This document shows positions 1 through 9,685 of a stretch of 64,000 nucleotides of DNA, piece after piece. The first letter of the stretch is position 1, and the number at the start of each line of letters is the position of its first letter. The notes under the pieces were generated by a model. That model had not been told where the DNA came from and did no database searches. It saw nothing but the letters and a program-made list of their open reading frames with translations. This DNA comes from Kocuria sp. p3-SID1428 (GTDB lineage: Bacteria; Actinomycetota; Actinomycetes; Actinomycetales; Micrococcaceae), in assembly GCF_025149945.1 (NCBI RefSeq), contig NZ_JALXVH010000005.1, positions 1 to 64,000 on the forward strand, in the 5' to 3' direction. The position numbers and the translations under genes are program-made.

Positions 1-15
1 TGGGGTCCCGCCGGG

Positions 16-489
16 TCACTCGCTGAGGCTGTGTCGGAGGCGGTCGGACAGGCGGGTGAGGATGCGCAGCTCCTCGGGGTCCAGGCCGGCGCCCATGAGC
101 TCGTGCACGTGGCGGTCGAAGTGCTCCGCGATCCGCTGCTGCAGGTCCTTCCCGTCCTCGGTGAGCCGGATGCGCAGGCCGCGCAGGTCCTGGGGGTCCT
201 GCCAGCGGTGGACGAGGCCCTTGGCCTCGAGCCGCTCGAGCATGCGGGAAAGGCTGGACTGGGTGAGCAGGACGTACTCGTTGAGCTCATTCAGGCGGAT
301 GCCGCGGGCGTCGGAGCGGGCCAGGTTGAACAGGACGTCGTATTCGCGCATGGACAGATTCGCGAACTCCTCCTGTCGCTGGAGCTTGCGCATGACGGTG
401 ACCTGGGCTCGGTACAGGGCCTCCCAGGCCGTGGTGGAGGTCTCGATGGGGTCGTGGGCAGATTCTCTGGTGGGCACGGACCAGATCAT
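16..489 (-). CDS. MarR-family transcriptional regulator
   Basis: This is a 157-residue winged-helix protein of normal MarR size. The helix-turn-helix and wing lie at about residues 60-105, with the recognition-helix region reading TQSSLSRMLERLEAKGLV, followed by a DPQDLRGLRIRLTEDG wing typical of the family. Family members are dimeric repressors or activators that respond to small phenolic or oxidative ligands. The ATG start gives a Met-Ile-Trp N-terminus with no long extension, and no strong Shine-Dalgarno precedes it. The gene lies 216 bp downstream of mqo on the same strand, but a strong hairpin at 630-667 separates them, so it is probably transcribed from its own promoter. The ligand and target genes cannot be read from the sequence. 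The stop codon is only 15 bp from the window edge, so a downstream partner may be out of view. Confidence 0.9.
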   Translation of the reverse strand: MIWSVPTRESAHDPIETSTTAWEALYRAQVTVMRKLQRQEEFANLSMREYDVLFNLARSDARGIRLNELNEYVLLTQSSLSRMLERLEAKGLVHRWQDPQDLRGLRIRLTEDGKDLQQRIAEHFDRHVHELMGAGLDPEELRILTRLSDRLRHSLSE

Positions 490-629
490 ATGTCATCCAA
501 GTCGAATGCATGATTCTTCCGTGTCCACCGAAAGGCGCCTGTGTCCGGAGAAAAGGTGGGGAACGGTTCCGACGGCGGTCTCCGTCGGTGTCTGTGGCCT
601 GCAACGTTGCGGAAGGACGGGCCGGGACG

Positions 630-667
630 ACGACGGCCTCCCATGCATATGCATGGGAGGCCGTCGT
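630..667 (-). terminator. Perfect 38-bp palindrome, likely mqo terminator
   Basis: The sequence is a perfect inverted repeat, with arms of 19 bases meeting at the centre between 648 and 649. The core is CCATGCATATGCATGG, flanked by GC-rich arms. It lies about 40 bp past the mqo stop codon, which suggests an intrinsic terminator. No U-run is visible, as is common in high-GC actinobacteria. The symmetric centre means it would form an equally good hairpin in RNA from either strand. Confidence 0.7.
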
Positions 668-705
668 TGGGGCGTGCGTCATGAAAGCGCTCGCAGGCTA
701 TTTGC

Positions 706-2184
706 TCATCGGATTCCGAGGGTCCTTCCGGTGTGGCCCATGATCTCGTCGGCCAGCGCCGGGTTCTCATCGAGCTGCTGACCCAGCGAGGGGATCAGGT
801 CGGTGAGGCGGGACTTCCAGGCCGCGGAGTGGTTCGGGAAGCAGCGTCCCAGCAGGTCGATCATGATCGGCACCGCGGTCGAGGCGCCCGGGGAAGCCCC
901 CAGCAGGCCGGCGATCGAGCCGTCGTCGGCGGTGATCAGCTCCGTGCCGAACTGCAGGACGCCGCCCTTCTTCTTGTCCTTGCGCATGACCTGCACACGC
1001 TGTCCGGCGTGCACGAGCTCCCACTCCTCGGCCCGGGCCTCCGGGTAGAACTCGCGCAGCGCCTCCATGCGCTGGTCCTTGTTCTTGGCCAGCTCGGAGA
1101 GCAGGTACTTGACCAGGTCCAGGTTGGCCAGGCCGGCGCGGGCCATGGGGTAGATGTTGTCCGGGCGCACGGACTTGGGCAGGTCCAGCAGAGAGCCCTG
1201 CTTGAGGAAGTTCGGCTTGAACCCGCCGTAGGGGCCGAACAGCAGCGACTTCTTCCCGTTCTCGTAGCGGGTGTCCAGATGGGGCACGGACATGGGCGGG
1301 GCGCCCACGGCTGCCTGGCCGTAGACCTTGGCATCGTGGCGCTCGGCGGTGCTGGGGTTCGAATTGCGCAGCCACAGTCCGGAGACCGGGAAGCCGCCGA
1401 AGCCCTTGATCTCCGAGATCCCGGACTTCTGCAGCAGCGGCAGGGCGCCGCCGCCGGCGCCGACGAACACGAACTTGGCACGGATCTCGCGGGAGTCCTC
1501 GCTGTTCAATCGGTTCTCGGTGCGCACGATCCAGGTGCCGTCCGGCTGGCGGTCCAGGTCCTTGACCTGGACGCCCGTGCGGATCTGGGCGCCGTTGGCC
1601 TCCATGTGCCCGATCAGTTGGCGGGTCAGCTCGCCGAAGTTGACATCGGTGCCCTCCGGGGCGAAGGAGGCCGCCACGGGGCCGGCGCCGCGGCCCTCCT
1701 GGGTCAGCGGAGCCCACTGGGCGATCTGGTCGCGGTCCTCGGAGAGCTCCAGGCGCTCGAAGAGCTTGTGCTGCGTGAAGGACTCGTGGCGGGCCCGAAG
1801 GTACTGCACGTGGTCCTGGTTGAAGACCATGGAGATGTGCGGGACCGGGTTGATGAACGAGCCCGGCTGGCCGAGCTTGCCCTCGTTGACGAGCGAGGAC
1901 CAGAACTGGCGCGAGACCTGGAACTGCTCGTTGATCTTCACGGCCTTGGCGGCGGAGACGGAGCCGTCAGCGGCGCGCGGGGCGTAGTTGAGCTCGCACA
2001 GCGCGGAGTGCCCGGTGCCGGCGTTGTTCCACACCGCCGAGCTCTCCTGACCCACGTGGTCGAGGCGCTCGAGCAGGGTGATGCTCCAGCTGGGCTCGAG
2101 CTCCGTGAGCATGGCGCCCAGGGTCGCGGACATGATGCCGCCGCCCACCAGGACGACGTCGGTGGATTCCATGGTCTTGGTCAC
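706..2184 (-). CDS. mqo: Malate:quinone oxidoreductase
   Basis: This is an FAD-dependent peripheral membrane enzyme that oxidises L-malate to oxaloacetate and passes electrons to the quinone pool, so it serves both the TCA cycle and the respiratory chain. The protein has 492 residues, the usual length. The N-terminus carries the dinucleotide-binding motif VVLVGGGIMSATLGAML, followed by the Mqo-typical segments ESSAVWNNAGTGHSALCELN and GLLGASPGASTAVPIM near the C-terminus. The chosen GTG start at 2184 has a GGAGG ribosome-binding site nine bases upstream (2194-2198). A hairpin at 630-667 follows the gene. A MarR regulator lies downstream and an unrelated solute-binding protein upstream. The family assignment is very secure. 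Confidence 0.97.
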   Translation of the reverse strand: MTKTMESTDVVLVGGGIMSATLGAMLTELEPSWSITLLERLDHVGQESSAVWNNAGTGHSALCELNYAPRAADGSVSAAKAVKINEQFQVSRQFWSSLVNEGKLGQPGSFINPVPHISMVFNQDHVQYLRARHESFTQHKLFERLELSEDRDQIAQWAPLTQEGRGAGPVAASFAPEGTDVNFGELTRQLIGHMEANGAQIRTGVQVKDLDRQPDGTWIVRTENRLNSEDSREIRAKFVFVGAGGGALPLLQKSGISEIKGFGGFPVSGLWLRNSNPSTAERHDAKVYGQAAVGAPPMSVPHLDTRYENGKKSLLFGPYGGFKPNFLKQGSLLDLPKSVRPDNIYPMARAGLANLDLVKYLLSELAKNKDQRMEALREFYPEARAEEWELVHAGQRVQVMRKDKKKGGVLQFGTELITADDGSIAGLLGASPGASTAVPIMIDLLGRCFPNHSAAWKSRLTDLIPSLGQQLDENPALADEIMGHTGRTLGIR

Positions 2185-2262
2185 GTGAAGAGGCCTCCGT
2201 CTGCTCGGGCGCGGAGATCAGCTGCCCTGGACCCGGGCCTCCGCGCGCGTGGTCGTCTCCTA

Positions 2263-2268
2263 AGGCTA
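2263..2268 (-). promoter_or_regulatory. Candidate mqo -10 box (TAGCCT)
   Basis: TAGCCT on the minus strand lies in the 108-bp gap between the solute-binding protein and mqo. It matches the TANNNT actinobacterial -10 pattern and would give mqo a leader of about 70 bases containing its GGAGG ribosome-binding site. No convincing -35 is visible. Confidence 0.35.
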
Positions 2269-2292
2269 CTCCGTCCTCGGCGGTGCCCGGCG

Positions 2293-3915
2293 TCACGGCT
2301 GGGTGAGCTCGACCTCGCGGAAGGGCTCGAAGCCCGTGGAGGACAGGGGGAACGAGGCCGTGCGCTGGTTCACGGCCACCGCGGTGATGGGGAAGGCCAG
2401 GGGCAGCGCCGCGCGATGCTGGGCGACCTGGTCGCCGACCCTGCTGTAGAGCTCTTGGCGCTGCTCGCCGTCCGGCTCCTGGGCCGCCTCCTCGACGAGC
2501 TCGTGCAGGGACTCGGAATCCAGGTCGAGCTCCGGTGTCCTCGCGGAGAAGAGCACCGCGGAGAAGAAGTCCTGGTCGCGCAGCCCTCCGCTGAGGCCGC
2601 TGAGGAAGAGGTCGTGATCGGCGGAGCGGCTGCGCAGGGTCTGCGCGTAGATGCTCCAGGGGACCGGCACCGGCTCGATCCGGAATCCGCAGCGCACCAG
2701 CTGCGCCGAGATGTCGGCGTAGAGCCGTTCCGGCTCCAGCGCCCAGGAGCGCGAGGCTCCGGTGGGGTAGGCGAATCGCAGCGGCGTGCCGTCATAGCCG
2801 GAGTCCTCGAGGGCCCGCCGCGCGTCCTGCGGGTTGTAGCCGGGGTAGCCCGCGTCCCCGTCGGGAACGTCGAAGCGGGCGGGCATGAAGTCCTGGGCGA
2901 CCCCGGTGCCCTCCGGGTAGTGCTCGCGCACCAGCGCCTGCCGGTCGATCGCGGACATCACCGCGCCCCGGACCTCGAGGGAGTCCAGCCACGCGGAGGA
3001 GGTGCGGATCCCCAGGTAGGACAGCGTGTAGGGGTCGCGCTGCAGGACCTGGACGCCGTCGCGGGCCAGTCTCGCGAAGTCCGAGAGCCCGACCAGGTCG
3101 TAGCCGTCCACTCGCCCTGACTCCAGAGCGATGTAGCGCATGCGCGGGTCGAGGATCGCCACGAAGGTGAGGCGCTCGATGTCCCCGGTGCCGTTCCAAT
3201 GCTCGGGGAAGGCCTCGAGTTCGATGGGATTCTCCGGCAGCTGCCCGGCTCCGGCCTCCAGCCCGCGCACCACCCGGAAGGGACCAGTGCCCACGGGGGC
3301 TGTGCCCACGGTGTCCTCTTCGATCGAGGCCGTGGAGGCGATCCCGAAGGCCGGGTGCGTCAATGAGGTGACCAGGGCGGGGTAGCGTCGGGTCAGCAGC
3401 AGGCGGAAGGTGTGCTCATCGACCGCCACGCACCCGTCGTAGAGGCTGCCCTGAGCGGTGCCGCGGCGGAAGATCGCATCGAACAGGCTGTGCCTGCCGG
3501 TCGTGGTGTCGCGCACGGAGGCCGAGGCCCAGCGCTCGAAGTTGCGGCACACGGCCTGGGCGGTGAGCTGCTCGCCGTCGTGGAAGACCACATCGCGGCG
3601 CAGCTCGAAGTCGAGCGTGAGTCCGTCCTCGGAGGCGGTCCAGCCCACGGCGAGAGAGGGCACCGGCTCGCCGGTCAGGGAGTCCGGAGCCACCAGGCCA
3701 TCGAGCACCTGGCGGGCCACGCGGTTGGTCTCCACGTTGTCGGTGAGCGTGGGGTCCAGGGTGGGTGCCGTGGCCGCATTGGCGAAGACGTACTCGGAGT
3801 CCGCAGGACTGCGCTGCCCGGAAGGGGCCTGGGGCTGCGAGCGCTCGGAGCAGCCGACCAGCGCCAGGGCGGAGGCGCCGAGCAGCAGCGCGCGGCGAGT
3901 GGGCTGGGCGCTCAC
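2293..3915 (-). CDS. ABC transporter substrate-binding lipoprotein, family 5 (peptide/nickel type)
   Basis: This is a 540-residue extracytoplasmic solute-binding protein of the SBP_bac_5 (DppA/OppA) family, which captures oligopeptides or similar ligands outside the membrane for an ABC importer. The start is set at the GTG at 3915, because AGGAGG sits just before it and the open frame further upstream runs into tRNA-Leu. The N-terminus has twin arginines (PTRRALLLGAS), a short hydrophobic stretch and the lipobox LALVGC, so it is a lipoprotein and possibly Tat-exported. Typical family segments include NVETNRVARQVLDGLV and LDFELRRDVVFHDGEQLTAQ. No permease or ATPase gene adjoins it, so it is an orphan that must share another transporter or have lost its own. 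The ligand is not predictable. Confidence 0.92.
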   Translation of the reverse strand: MSAQPTRRALLLGASALALVGCSERSQPQAPSGQRSPADSEYVFANAATAPTLDPTLTDNVETNRVARQVLDGLVAPDSLTGEPVPSLAVGWTASEDGLTLDFELRRDVVFHDGEQLTAQAVCRNFERWASASVRDTTTGRHSLFDAIFRRGTAQGSLYDGCVAVDEHTFRLLLTRRYPALVTSLTHPAFGIASTASIEEDTVGTAPVGTGPFRVVRGLEAGAGQLPENPIELEAFPEHWNGTGDIERLTFVAILDPRMRYIALESGRVDGYDLVGLSDFARLARDGVQVLQRDPYTLSYLGIRTSSAWLDSLEVRGAVMSAIDRQALVREHYPEGTGVAQDFMPARFDVPDGDAGYPGYNPQDARRALEDSGYDGTPLRFAYPTGASRSWALEPERLYADISAQLVRCGFRIEPVPVPWSIYAQTLRSRSADHDLFLSGLSGGLRDQDFFSAVLFSARTPELDLDSESLHELVEEAAQEPDGEQRQELYSRVGDQVAQHRAALPLAFPITAVAVNQRTASFPLSSTGFEPFREVELTQP

Positions 3916-3989
3916 GTCTCCTCCTGGGGGCGGTCTCGGTCGGGAAGGCTGGACAGGGTCCGCGGGCATCAGCGGGCGCGGTCGGCGGG

Positions 3990-4069
3990 TGCGCGAGGCG
4001 GGACTCGAACCCGCACGCCGGAGCACAGGAACCTAAATCCTGCGTGTCTGCCAGTTCCACCACTCGCGC
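3990..4069 (-). tRNA. tRNA-Leu (anticodon UAG)
   Basis: The gene folds as a tRNA on the minus strand. The acceptor arms GCGCGAG and CTCGCGC pair, with discriminator A. The anticodon stem CAGGA/TCCTG encloses a seven-base loop reading UUUAGGU, giving anticodon UAG (reads CUA). The T arm is GCGGG-TTCGAGT-CCCGC. The variable arm is longer than in ordinary tRNAs, as expected for leucine. The 3' CCA is not encoded. Confidence 0.93.
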
Positions 4070-4095
4070 TGGCCCCGCACTGCGGGGGCCGCCCG

Positions 4096-4101
4096 ATCAT
4101 A
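4096..4101 (-). promoter_or_regulatory. Candidate tRNA-Leu -10 box (TATGAT)
   Basis: TATGAT on the minus strand, 27 bases upstream of the mature tRNA-Leu 5' end, is a good -10 match. A GC-rich hairpin at 4071-4090 lies between it and the tRNA. It may belong to the pre-tRNA leader or act as terminator for the upstream bcp gene. Confidence 0.45.
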
Positions 4102-4160
4102 CCGTCGCCGAAGCCGGCGAGGAGGCCTGTTCGGGACAGGCGCCCGGGTGCGCGCCGGCC

Positions 4161-4633
4161 TCAGTCCTCCAGGCCCAGGTCCCGGCGCAGCTTGGCCACG
4201 TGGCCCTTGGCGCGCACGTTGTACTGGGCGAGCTCGACGCTGCCGTCGGCGGCCACCACGACTGTGGAGCGGATCAGGCCCTCGTAGACCTTGCCGTAGT
4301 TCTTCTTCTCGCCCCAAGCGCCCCAGCGCTCGGCCACCTCATGATCGGGGTCCGAGAGCAGGGGGAAGCTCAGCGACTGGTTCTGCGCGAAGCGCTCAAG
4401 GGCGGCCGGCGCGTCCGGGGAGATGCCCAGGACCTCGAAGCCGTCGGCCCGGAAGCGCTCCAGCGAGTCCTGGAAGTCGCAGGCCTGGGTGGTGCAGCCC
4501 GGGGTCGAGGCCTTCGGATAGAAGTAGACGATCACTCTGGTGCCGCGCAGGTCGGACAGGGTGACCTCCCTGCCCTGGGCATCGGGCAGGGTGAAGTCCG
4601 GGGCCTGCTGAGCTGGGCCAGTCGCTGGGACAT
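4161..4633 (-). CDS. bcp: Thiol peroxidase/peroxiredoxin Bcp, with an apparent frameshift near the N-terminus
   Basis: Bcp-type peroxiredoxins reduce hydroperoxides with an active-site cysteine, here in YFYPKASTPGCTTQACDF, which also contains the second (resolving) cysteine five residues later. The main frame is open from the stop at 4161 upstream through APDFTLPDAQGREVTLSDLRG, but it contains no ATG or GTG early enough. An ATG at 4633 with a perfect AAGGAG ribosome-binding site (4642-4647) starts MSQRLAQLS in a different frame, exactly the sequence expected to precede APDF. The two frames would join with one base added (or two removed) near 4605. The protein is therefore either disrupted or affected by a sequence error. 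An internal GTG at 4535 would lack the first strand of the fold. Confidence 0.8.
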
Positions 4634-4788
4634 CTTCTGGGCTCCTTCGTCGTCGCGCGGTGGCTGGCGGCGCACCGCCTGCCGAGGTGCGTGCGGTGCG
4701 CTGCTGGGGCCATGGTCGCAGATCTGCGCGGCTCGGCAGGCCGGGGCCGGCCCGCGAGACGGTGGGGTATTGCTTGCCCCGTCATGGT

Positions 4789-4794
4789 TACAAT
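4789..4794 (+). promoter_or_regulatory. -10 box (TACAAT) for a leaderless marR mRNA
   Basis: TACAAT ends six bases before the ATG at 4801. The predicted transcription start is therefore the A of the start codon, and there is no Shine-Dalgarno in the gap. No clear -35 is present at the usual spacing. Confidence 0.6.
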
Positions 4795-4800
4795 CGGTCC

Positions 4801-5328
4801 ATGTCCGATAACTCCGAGTGGTCGACCAATCGCCTTCTGTCAACCGCGGCCCGGCTCGTCGAGCACGCGTGGAACGAGCGGCTGGCGGCGCTGGGCGTGA
4901 CCCATGCCGGATACATGGCCCTGGATGTGCTCCACGACCGCGGCACGCTGAGCCAGGCTCGTCTGGCGCAGGAGATCAGGGTCCAGGCGCAGACCATGGG
5001 CAAGACCCTGCATCGGCTCGAGAGCCACGGCCACATCAGCCGCAGCCCCAACCTCCGGGATCGCCGCAGTCATCTGGTCTCGATCACCGAGACCGGGCGC
5101 GGCGTCCTGAGCGAGGCCGCTCGGCTGGAGGGCGAGCTGATCGAGGAAGGCACGCTGGATGATGAGCAGCTGCGCCGCAGCCTGGCTCACATCATCTCCA
5201 CCCTCGGCGCCTCGCGTTGGGAGCTCGAGGTCGACGCGCAGGGTGCGGTCCACGAGGTCTCGCAGACCCAGGCTGCCGCCGCCTCTGGGACAGCTTCATC
5301 GCAGGCAGGGGAGCCCGGGGCGGGCTGA
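4801..5328 (+). CDS. MarR-family transcriptional regulator
   Basis: The protein has 175 residues. The winged helix-turn-helix is at about residues 45-105 (SQARLAQEIRVQAQTMGKTL recognition region, then a SPNLRDRRSHLVSITETGRG wing). The last 40 residues form an Ala/Gln-rich low-complexity tail not expected in the core family. The ATG at 4801 is chosen because a TACAAT -10 box ends six bases upstream, implying a leaderless message. The open frame continues upstream but has no ribosome-binding site. The gene diverges from bcp, a hydroperoxide reductase, across about 170 bp, so a redox-responsive role is possible but unproven. A hairpin at 5403-5446 follows. Confidence 0.88.
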   Translation: MSDNSEWSTNRLLSTAARLVEHAWNERLAALGVTHAGYMALDVLHDRGTLSQARLAQEIRVQAQTMGKTLHRLESHGHISRSPNLRDRRSHLVSITETGRGVLSEAARLEGELIEEGTLDDEQLRRSLAHIISTLGASRWELEVDAQGAVHEVSQTQAAAASGTASSQAGEPGAG

Positions 5329-5402
5329 AGTCCTCCTGCCGCTTCAGCGGCTGCACCGCCGCGAGGCTGCGTCAGGCCGATCGTTCTTGCGCGCCGTCTG
5401 TC

Positions 5403-5446
5403 ATGCAGCAGGGGCCCGGTTCCATGGAACCGGGGCCCCTGCTGCA
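5403..5446. terminator. Bidirectional hairpin between marR and tRNA-Lys
   Basis: The inverted repeat ATGCAGCAGGGGCCC ... GGGGCCCCTGCTGCAT has inner arms GGTTCC/GGAACC and one bulged C. It ends eight bases before the tRNA-Lys 3' end, so it can terminate both the plus-strand marR transcript and the minus-strand tRNA transcript. Confidence 0.7.
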
Positions 5447-5453
5447 TTCTGTG

Positions 5454-5526
<73 letters not shown>

Positions 5527-5737
5527 GGGTGCGATCTGGGAATCAGGACGATCTCGATTCCTTCGATCGGCGCCGTAGGACGTTACCACAGGCCGGATCC
5601 CGGCTCATCCGGCACCCATGCCGGGTGCGGGGAGTCGGTTCCGCGAAGCGGTGCTCCGCCCAACGACGAAGGAAGAATGTACCCGAGGGTCCGTGTGCTG
5701 TCCACTCGAGGCTCCGCGATGTGGGTTGTCTCACGAT

Positions 5738-5755
5738 GCGGGACAGCTGTCCCGC
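5738..5755. promoter_or_regulatory. 18-bp perfect palindrome next to the ilv promoter
   Basis: GCGGGACAGCTGTCCCGC is a perfect palindrome ending three bases upstream of the TTGACA -35 box at 5759. It overlaps a looser dyad, TGTC-TCAC...GCGGGACA, at 5727-5745. The position fits an operator for a regulator of ilvBNC, but no regulator can be named. The rest of 5527-5737 contains only small GC hairpins and no supportable gene. Confidence 0.45.
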
Positions 5756-5758
5756 GGA

Positions 5759-5788
5759 TTGACACTCCCATGCCGCTGGGCGGAGCAT
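5759..5788 (+). promoter_or_regulatory. ilvB promoter
   Basis: A perfect TTGACA -35 box (5759-5764) is followed, after an 18-base spacer, by GAGCAT (5783-5788), which keeps the critical A2 and T6 of a -10 box. Transcription would begin at about 5795-5796, directly at the ATG of the leader peptide. Confidence 0.55.
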
Positions 5789-5795
5789 GGTCGAC

Positions 5796-5870
5796 ATGCA
5801 GTGGATCACAGCGCGCCGTCACTCGGTCATCGTGACCGGGCTGGTCGTCCCCGTCGGGCGACCGGCCTGA
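5796..5870 (+). CDS. ilvB attenuator leader peptide
   Basis: This is a 24-codon open frame ending TGA at 5868-5870. After MQWITARRHS comes VIVTGLVVPV, so seven of ten consecutive codons are Val, Ile or Leu, the three amino acids whose synthesis the downstream ilv genes serve. Ribosome stalling on these codons is the classical sensor of branched-chain aminoacyl-tRNA shortage. The end of the frame forms a hairpin (arms 5839-5847 and 5859-5867) and is followed by a terminator-like hairpin at 5895-5938. Attenuation of this type is established for ilvBNC in Corynebacterium glutamicum. The ATG follows a -10-like GAGCAT by seven bases, so this small ORF may be translated from a leaderless mRNA. Confidence 0.75.
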   Translation: MQWITARRHSVIVTGLVVPVGRPA

Positions 5871-5894
5871 CGCGCGCTGAGCATCCCGCGAGCT

Positions 5895-5938
5895 GAAGGC
5901 CCCGTCGCCCATCCGCACCAGGATGGACCGGGGCCTTC
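5895..5938 (+). terminator. ilv attenuator terminator hairpin
   Basis: The arms GAAGGCCCCG (5895-5904) and CGGGGCCTTC (5929-5938) pair perfectly, and an inner CATCC/GGATG helix (5910-5914 with 5921-5925) completes the hairpin. It lies 24 bases after the leader peptide stop and about 200 bases before ilvB, the position of an attenuator. It lacks a long U-run. Confidence 0.7.
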
Positions 5939-6135
5939 GCCCGTTCAGCCCGCCCGCATGATCGCCTTGACACCCGAGGCGTCGGCGAGCGGCCGCATCC
6001 GGGGGAGCCGCCCGAACCCGTCCGGCGCCGACGTGCGTCGGGACGGCGGGGGGCTCGCCGGGTCGGGGACAATGTCTGCAACGGCCGCTGGGCCGAGGAC
6101 CGCAGCGCCGAGGATTCGGCACGAAGGACGATGAC

Positions 6136-8005
6136 ATGAGCAGTGGAACAGAGATCAGCCCCGCGCTGATGGCCAGTCGGCGCACGGGTGCAGGGCACCA
6201 GAAGGCAGCTTCCGACTCGGGTGTCGTCATGCCGCGGGTCATGGGGCCGAACCGCACGGTCGCCCCGAAGGAGACCACCGGGTCGGGGGCGGTCATCAAG
6301 TCCCTGCAGGCGCTGGGCGTCACGGACGTCTTCGGCCTGCCGGGCGGTGCCATCCTGCCCACCTACGACCCCCTGATGGATGCCGAGGGCATCAACCACA
6401 TCCTGGTCCGCCATGAGCAGGGCGCCGGCCACGCGGCCGAGGGCTACGCCATGGCCTCCGGGCGCGTGGGCGTGTGCATCGCGACCTCCGGGCCCGGTGC
6501 CACCAACCTGGTCACCGCCCTGGCCGATGCCAACATGGACTCCATCCCCATGGTCGCGATCACCGGTCAGGTCGCCTCGAGCCTGATCGGCTCGGACGCC
6601 TTCCAGGAGGCGGACATCGTGGGCATGACCATGCCGGTGACCAAGCACTCCTACCTGGTCACCGACGCCGATGACATCCCGCGCATCCTGGCCGAGGCCT
6701 TCCATCTGGCCTCGACCGGGCGCCCCGGTCCCGTCCTGGTGGATATCGCCAAGGATGCCCAGGTCTCGCCCACCACCTTCTCGTGGCCGCCGACCCTCGA
6801 CCTGGTGGGCTATCGCCCGATCGCCCGCGGCCATGCCAGGCAGATCCGCGAGGCCGCCCGTCTGATCCGCGAGTCGCGACGACCCGTGATCTACGCCGGC
6901 GGCGGGACGATCAAGGCCGAGGCCTCCGAGCACCTGGCCGAGCTGGCCGAGCTGACCGGCGCGCCGGTGGTCACGACCCTCACCGCCCGCGGCGTCTTCC
7001 CGGACTCCCACCGCCAGAACCTCGGCATGCCGGGCATGCACGGCACCGTGCCTGCCGTCTACGCCATGCAGCAGGCGGATCTGCTGATCACCCTGGGCGC
7101 GCGCTTCGACGACCGCGTGACCGGTGTGCTCTCCTCCTTCGCCCCGGGCGCCAAGGTCATCCACGCCGACGTCGACCCCGCGGAGATCTCCAAGAACCGC
7201 ACCGCCGACGTCCCGATCGTGGGCGATCTGGCCACAGTGATCCCGGACCTCTCAGAGGCGCTGCGCACCGGCCCGGAGCAGCTGCCGGATCTCTCGGACT
7301 GGTGGTCCCTGCTCGATGGCGTGCGCGAGACGTACCCCTTGGGCTGGACGCCCACCGAGGACGGCCACCTCAGCCCGCAGCACGTGATCCAGAAGATCTC
7401 CGAGATCAGCGGGCCGGAGGCCGTCTACGCCGCGGGCGTGGGGCAGCACCAGATGTGGTCCTCGCAGTTCATCCGCCACGACCGGCCCCGCCAGTGGCTG
7501 AACTCGGCGGGCCTGGGCACCATGGGCTTCGCCGTGCCGGCGGCCATGGGCGCCAAGGTCGCCGAGCCCGAGCGCACGGTGTGGGCCATCGACGGCGACG
7601 GCTGCTTCCAGATGACCAATCAGGAGCTGGCCACGTGCACGCTCAACGGGATCAACATCAAGGTCGCGGTCATCAACAACGGCTCGCTGGGCATGGTGCG
7701 GCAGTGGCAGACCCTCTTCTACGACGGCCGCTACTCGAACACCCACCTGAACACGGGCCATGACTCCCGGCGGGTCCCGGACTTCCTCAAGCTCGGCGAG
7801 GCCTACGGCTGCGCCGTCTTCCGCTGCGAGCGGGAGGAGGACGTCGAGGACACGATCCGCGCGGCCATGGAGGTCGACGACCGCCCGGTCGTGATCGACT
7901 TCGTGGTCTCCGCGGACGCCATGGTGTGGCCGATGGTCCCCTCCGGCGTGCCGAACGATCTGATCCAGATCGCCCAGAACATGACGCCAGAATGGAGCCA
8001 GGAAG

Positions 8006-8013
<8 letters not shown>
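6136..8013 (+). CDS. ilvB: Acetolactate synthase, large (catalytic) subunit
   Basis: This ThDP-dependent enzyme condenses pyruvate with pyruvate or 2-oxobutyrate, the first common step of valine, leucine and isoleucine synthesis. The protein is 625 residues. The catalytic glutamate lies in [14 protein letters not shown]. The ThDP/Mg motif starts at [11 protein letters not shown] and ends at [12 protein letters not shown]. The ATG at 6136 has AAGGA seven bases upstream. About 40 residues precede the conserved [13 protein letters not shown] core, so a later start cannot be excluded. The stop overlaps the ilvN start by eight bases, which couples synthesis of the two subunits. Expression is probably controlled by the attenuator at 5796-5938. 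Confidence 0.97.
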
Positions 8014-9668
<1,655 letters not shown>

Positions 9669-9685
9669 TCCGCACGGCGCCCCAG

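Noticed and set aside
733..3120. A 795-codon open frame on the plus strand opposite mqo and the solute-binding protein
   Set aside because: It is antisense to two clear protein families, has low-complexity Gly/Ala/Arg/Val composition and no ribosome-binding site. It is a by-product of third-position GC bias.
3916..4026. Longer N-terminus for the solute-binding protein starting at 4026
   Set aside because: It would overlap tRNA-Leu. The GTG at 3915 has AGGAGG and yields a proper signal peptide.
5583..6362. Long minus-strand frames between tRNA-Lys and ilvB
   Set aside because: They are antisense to the attenuator and the ilvB start, with no family resemblance. The plus-strand leader architecture explains the region.
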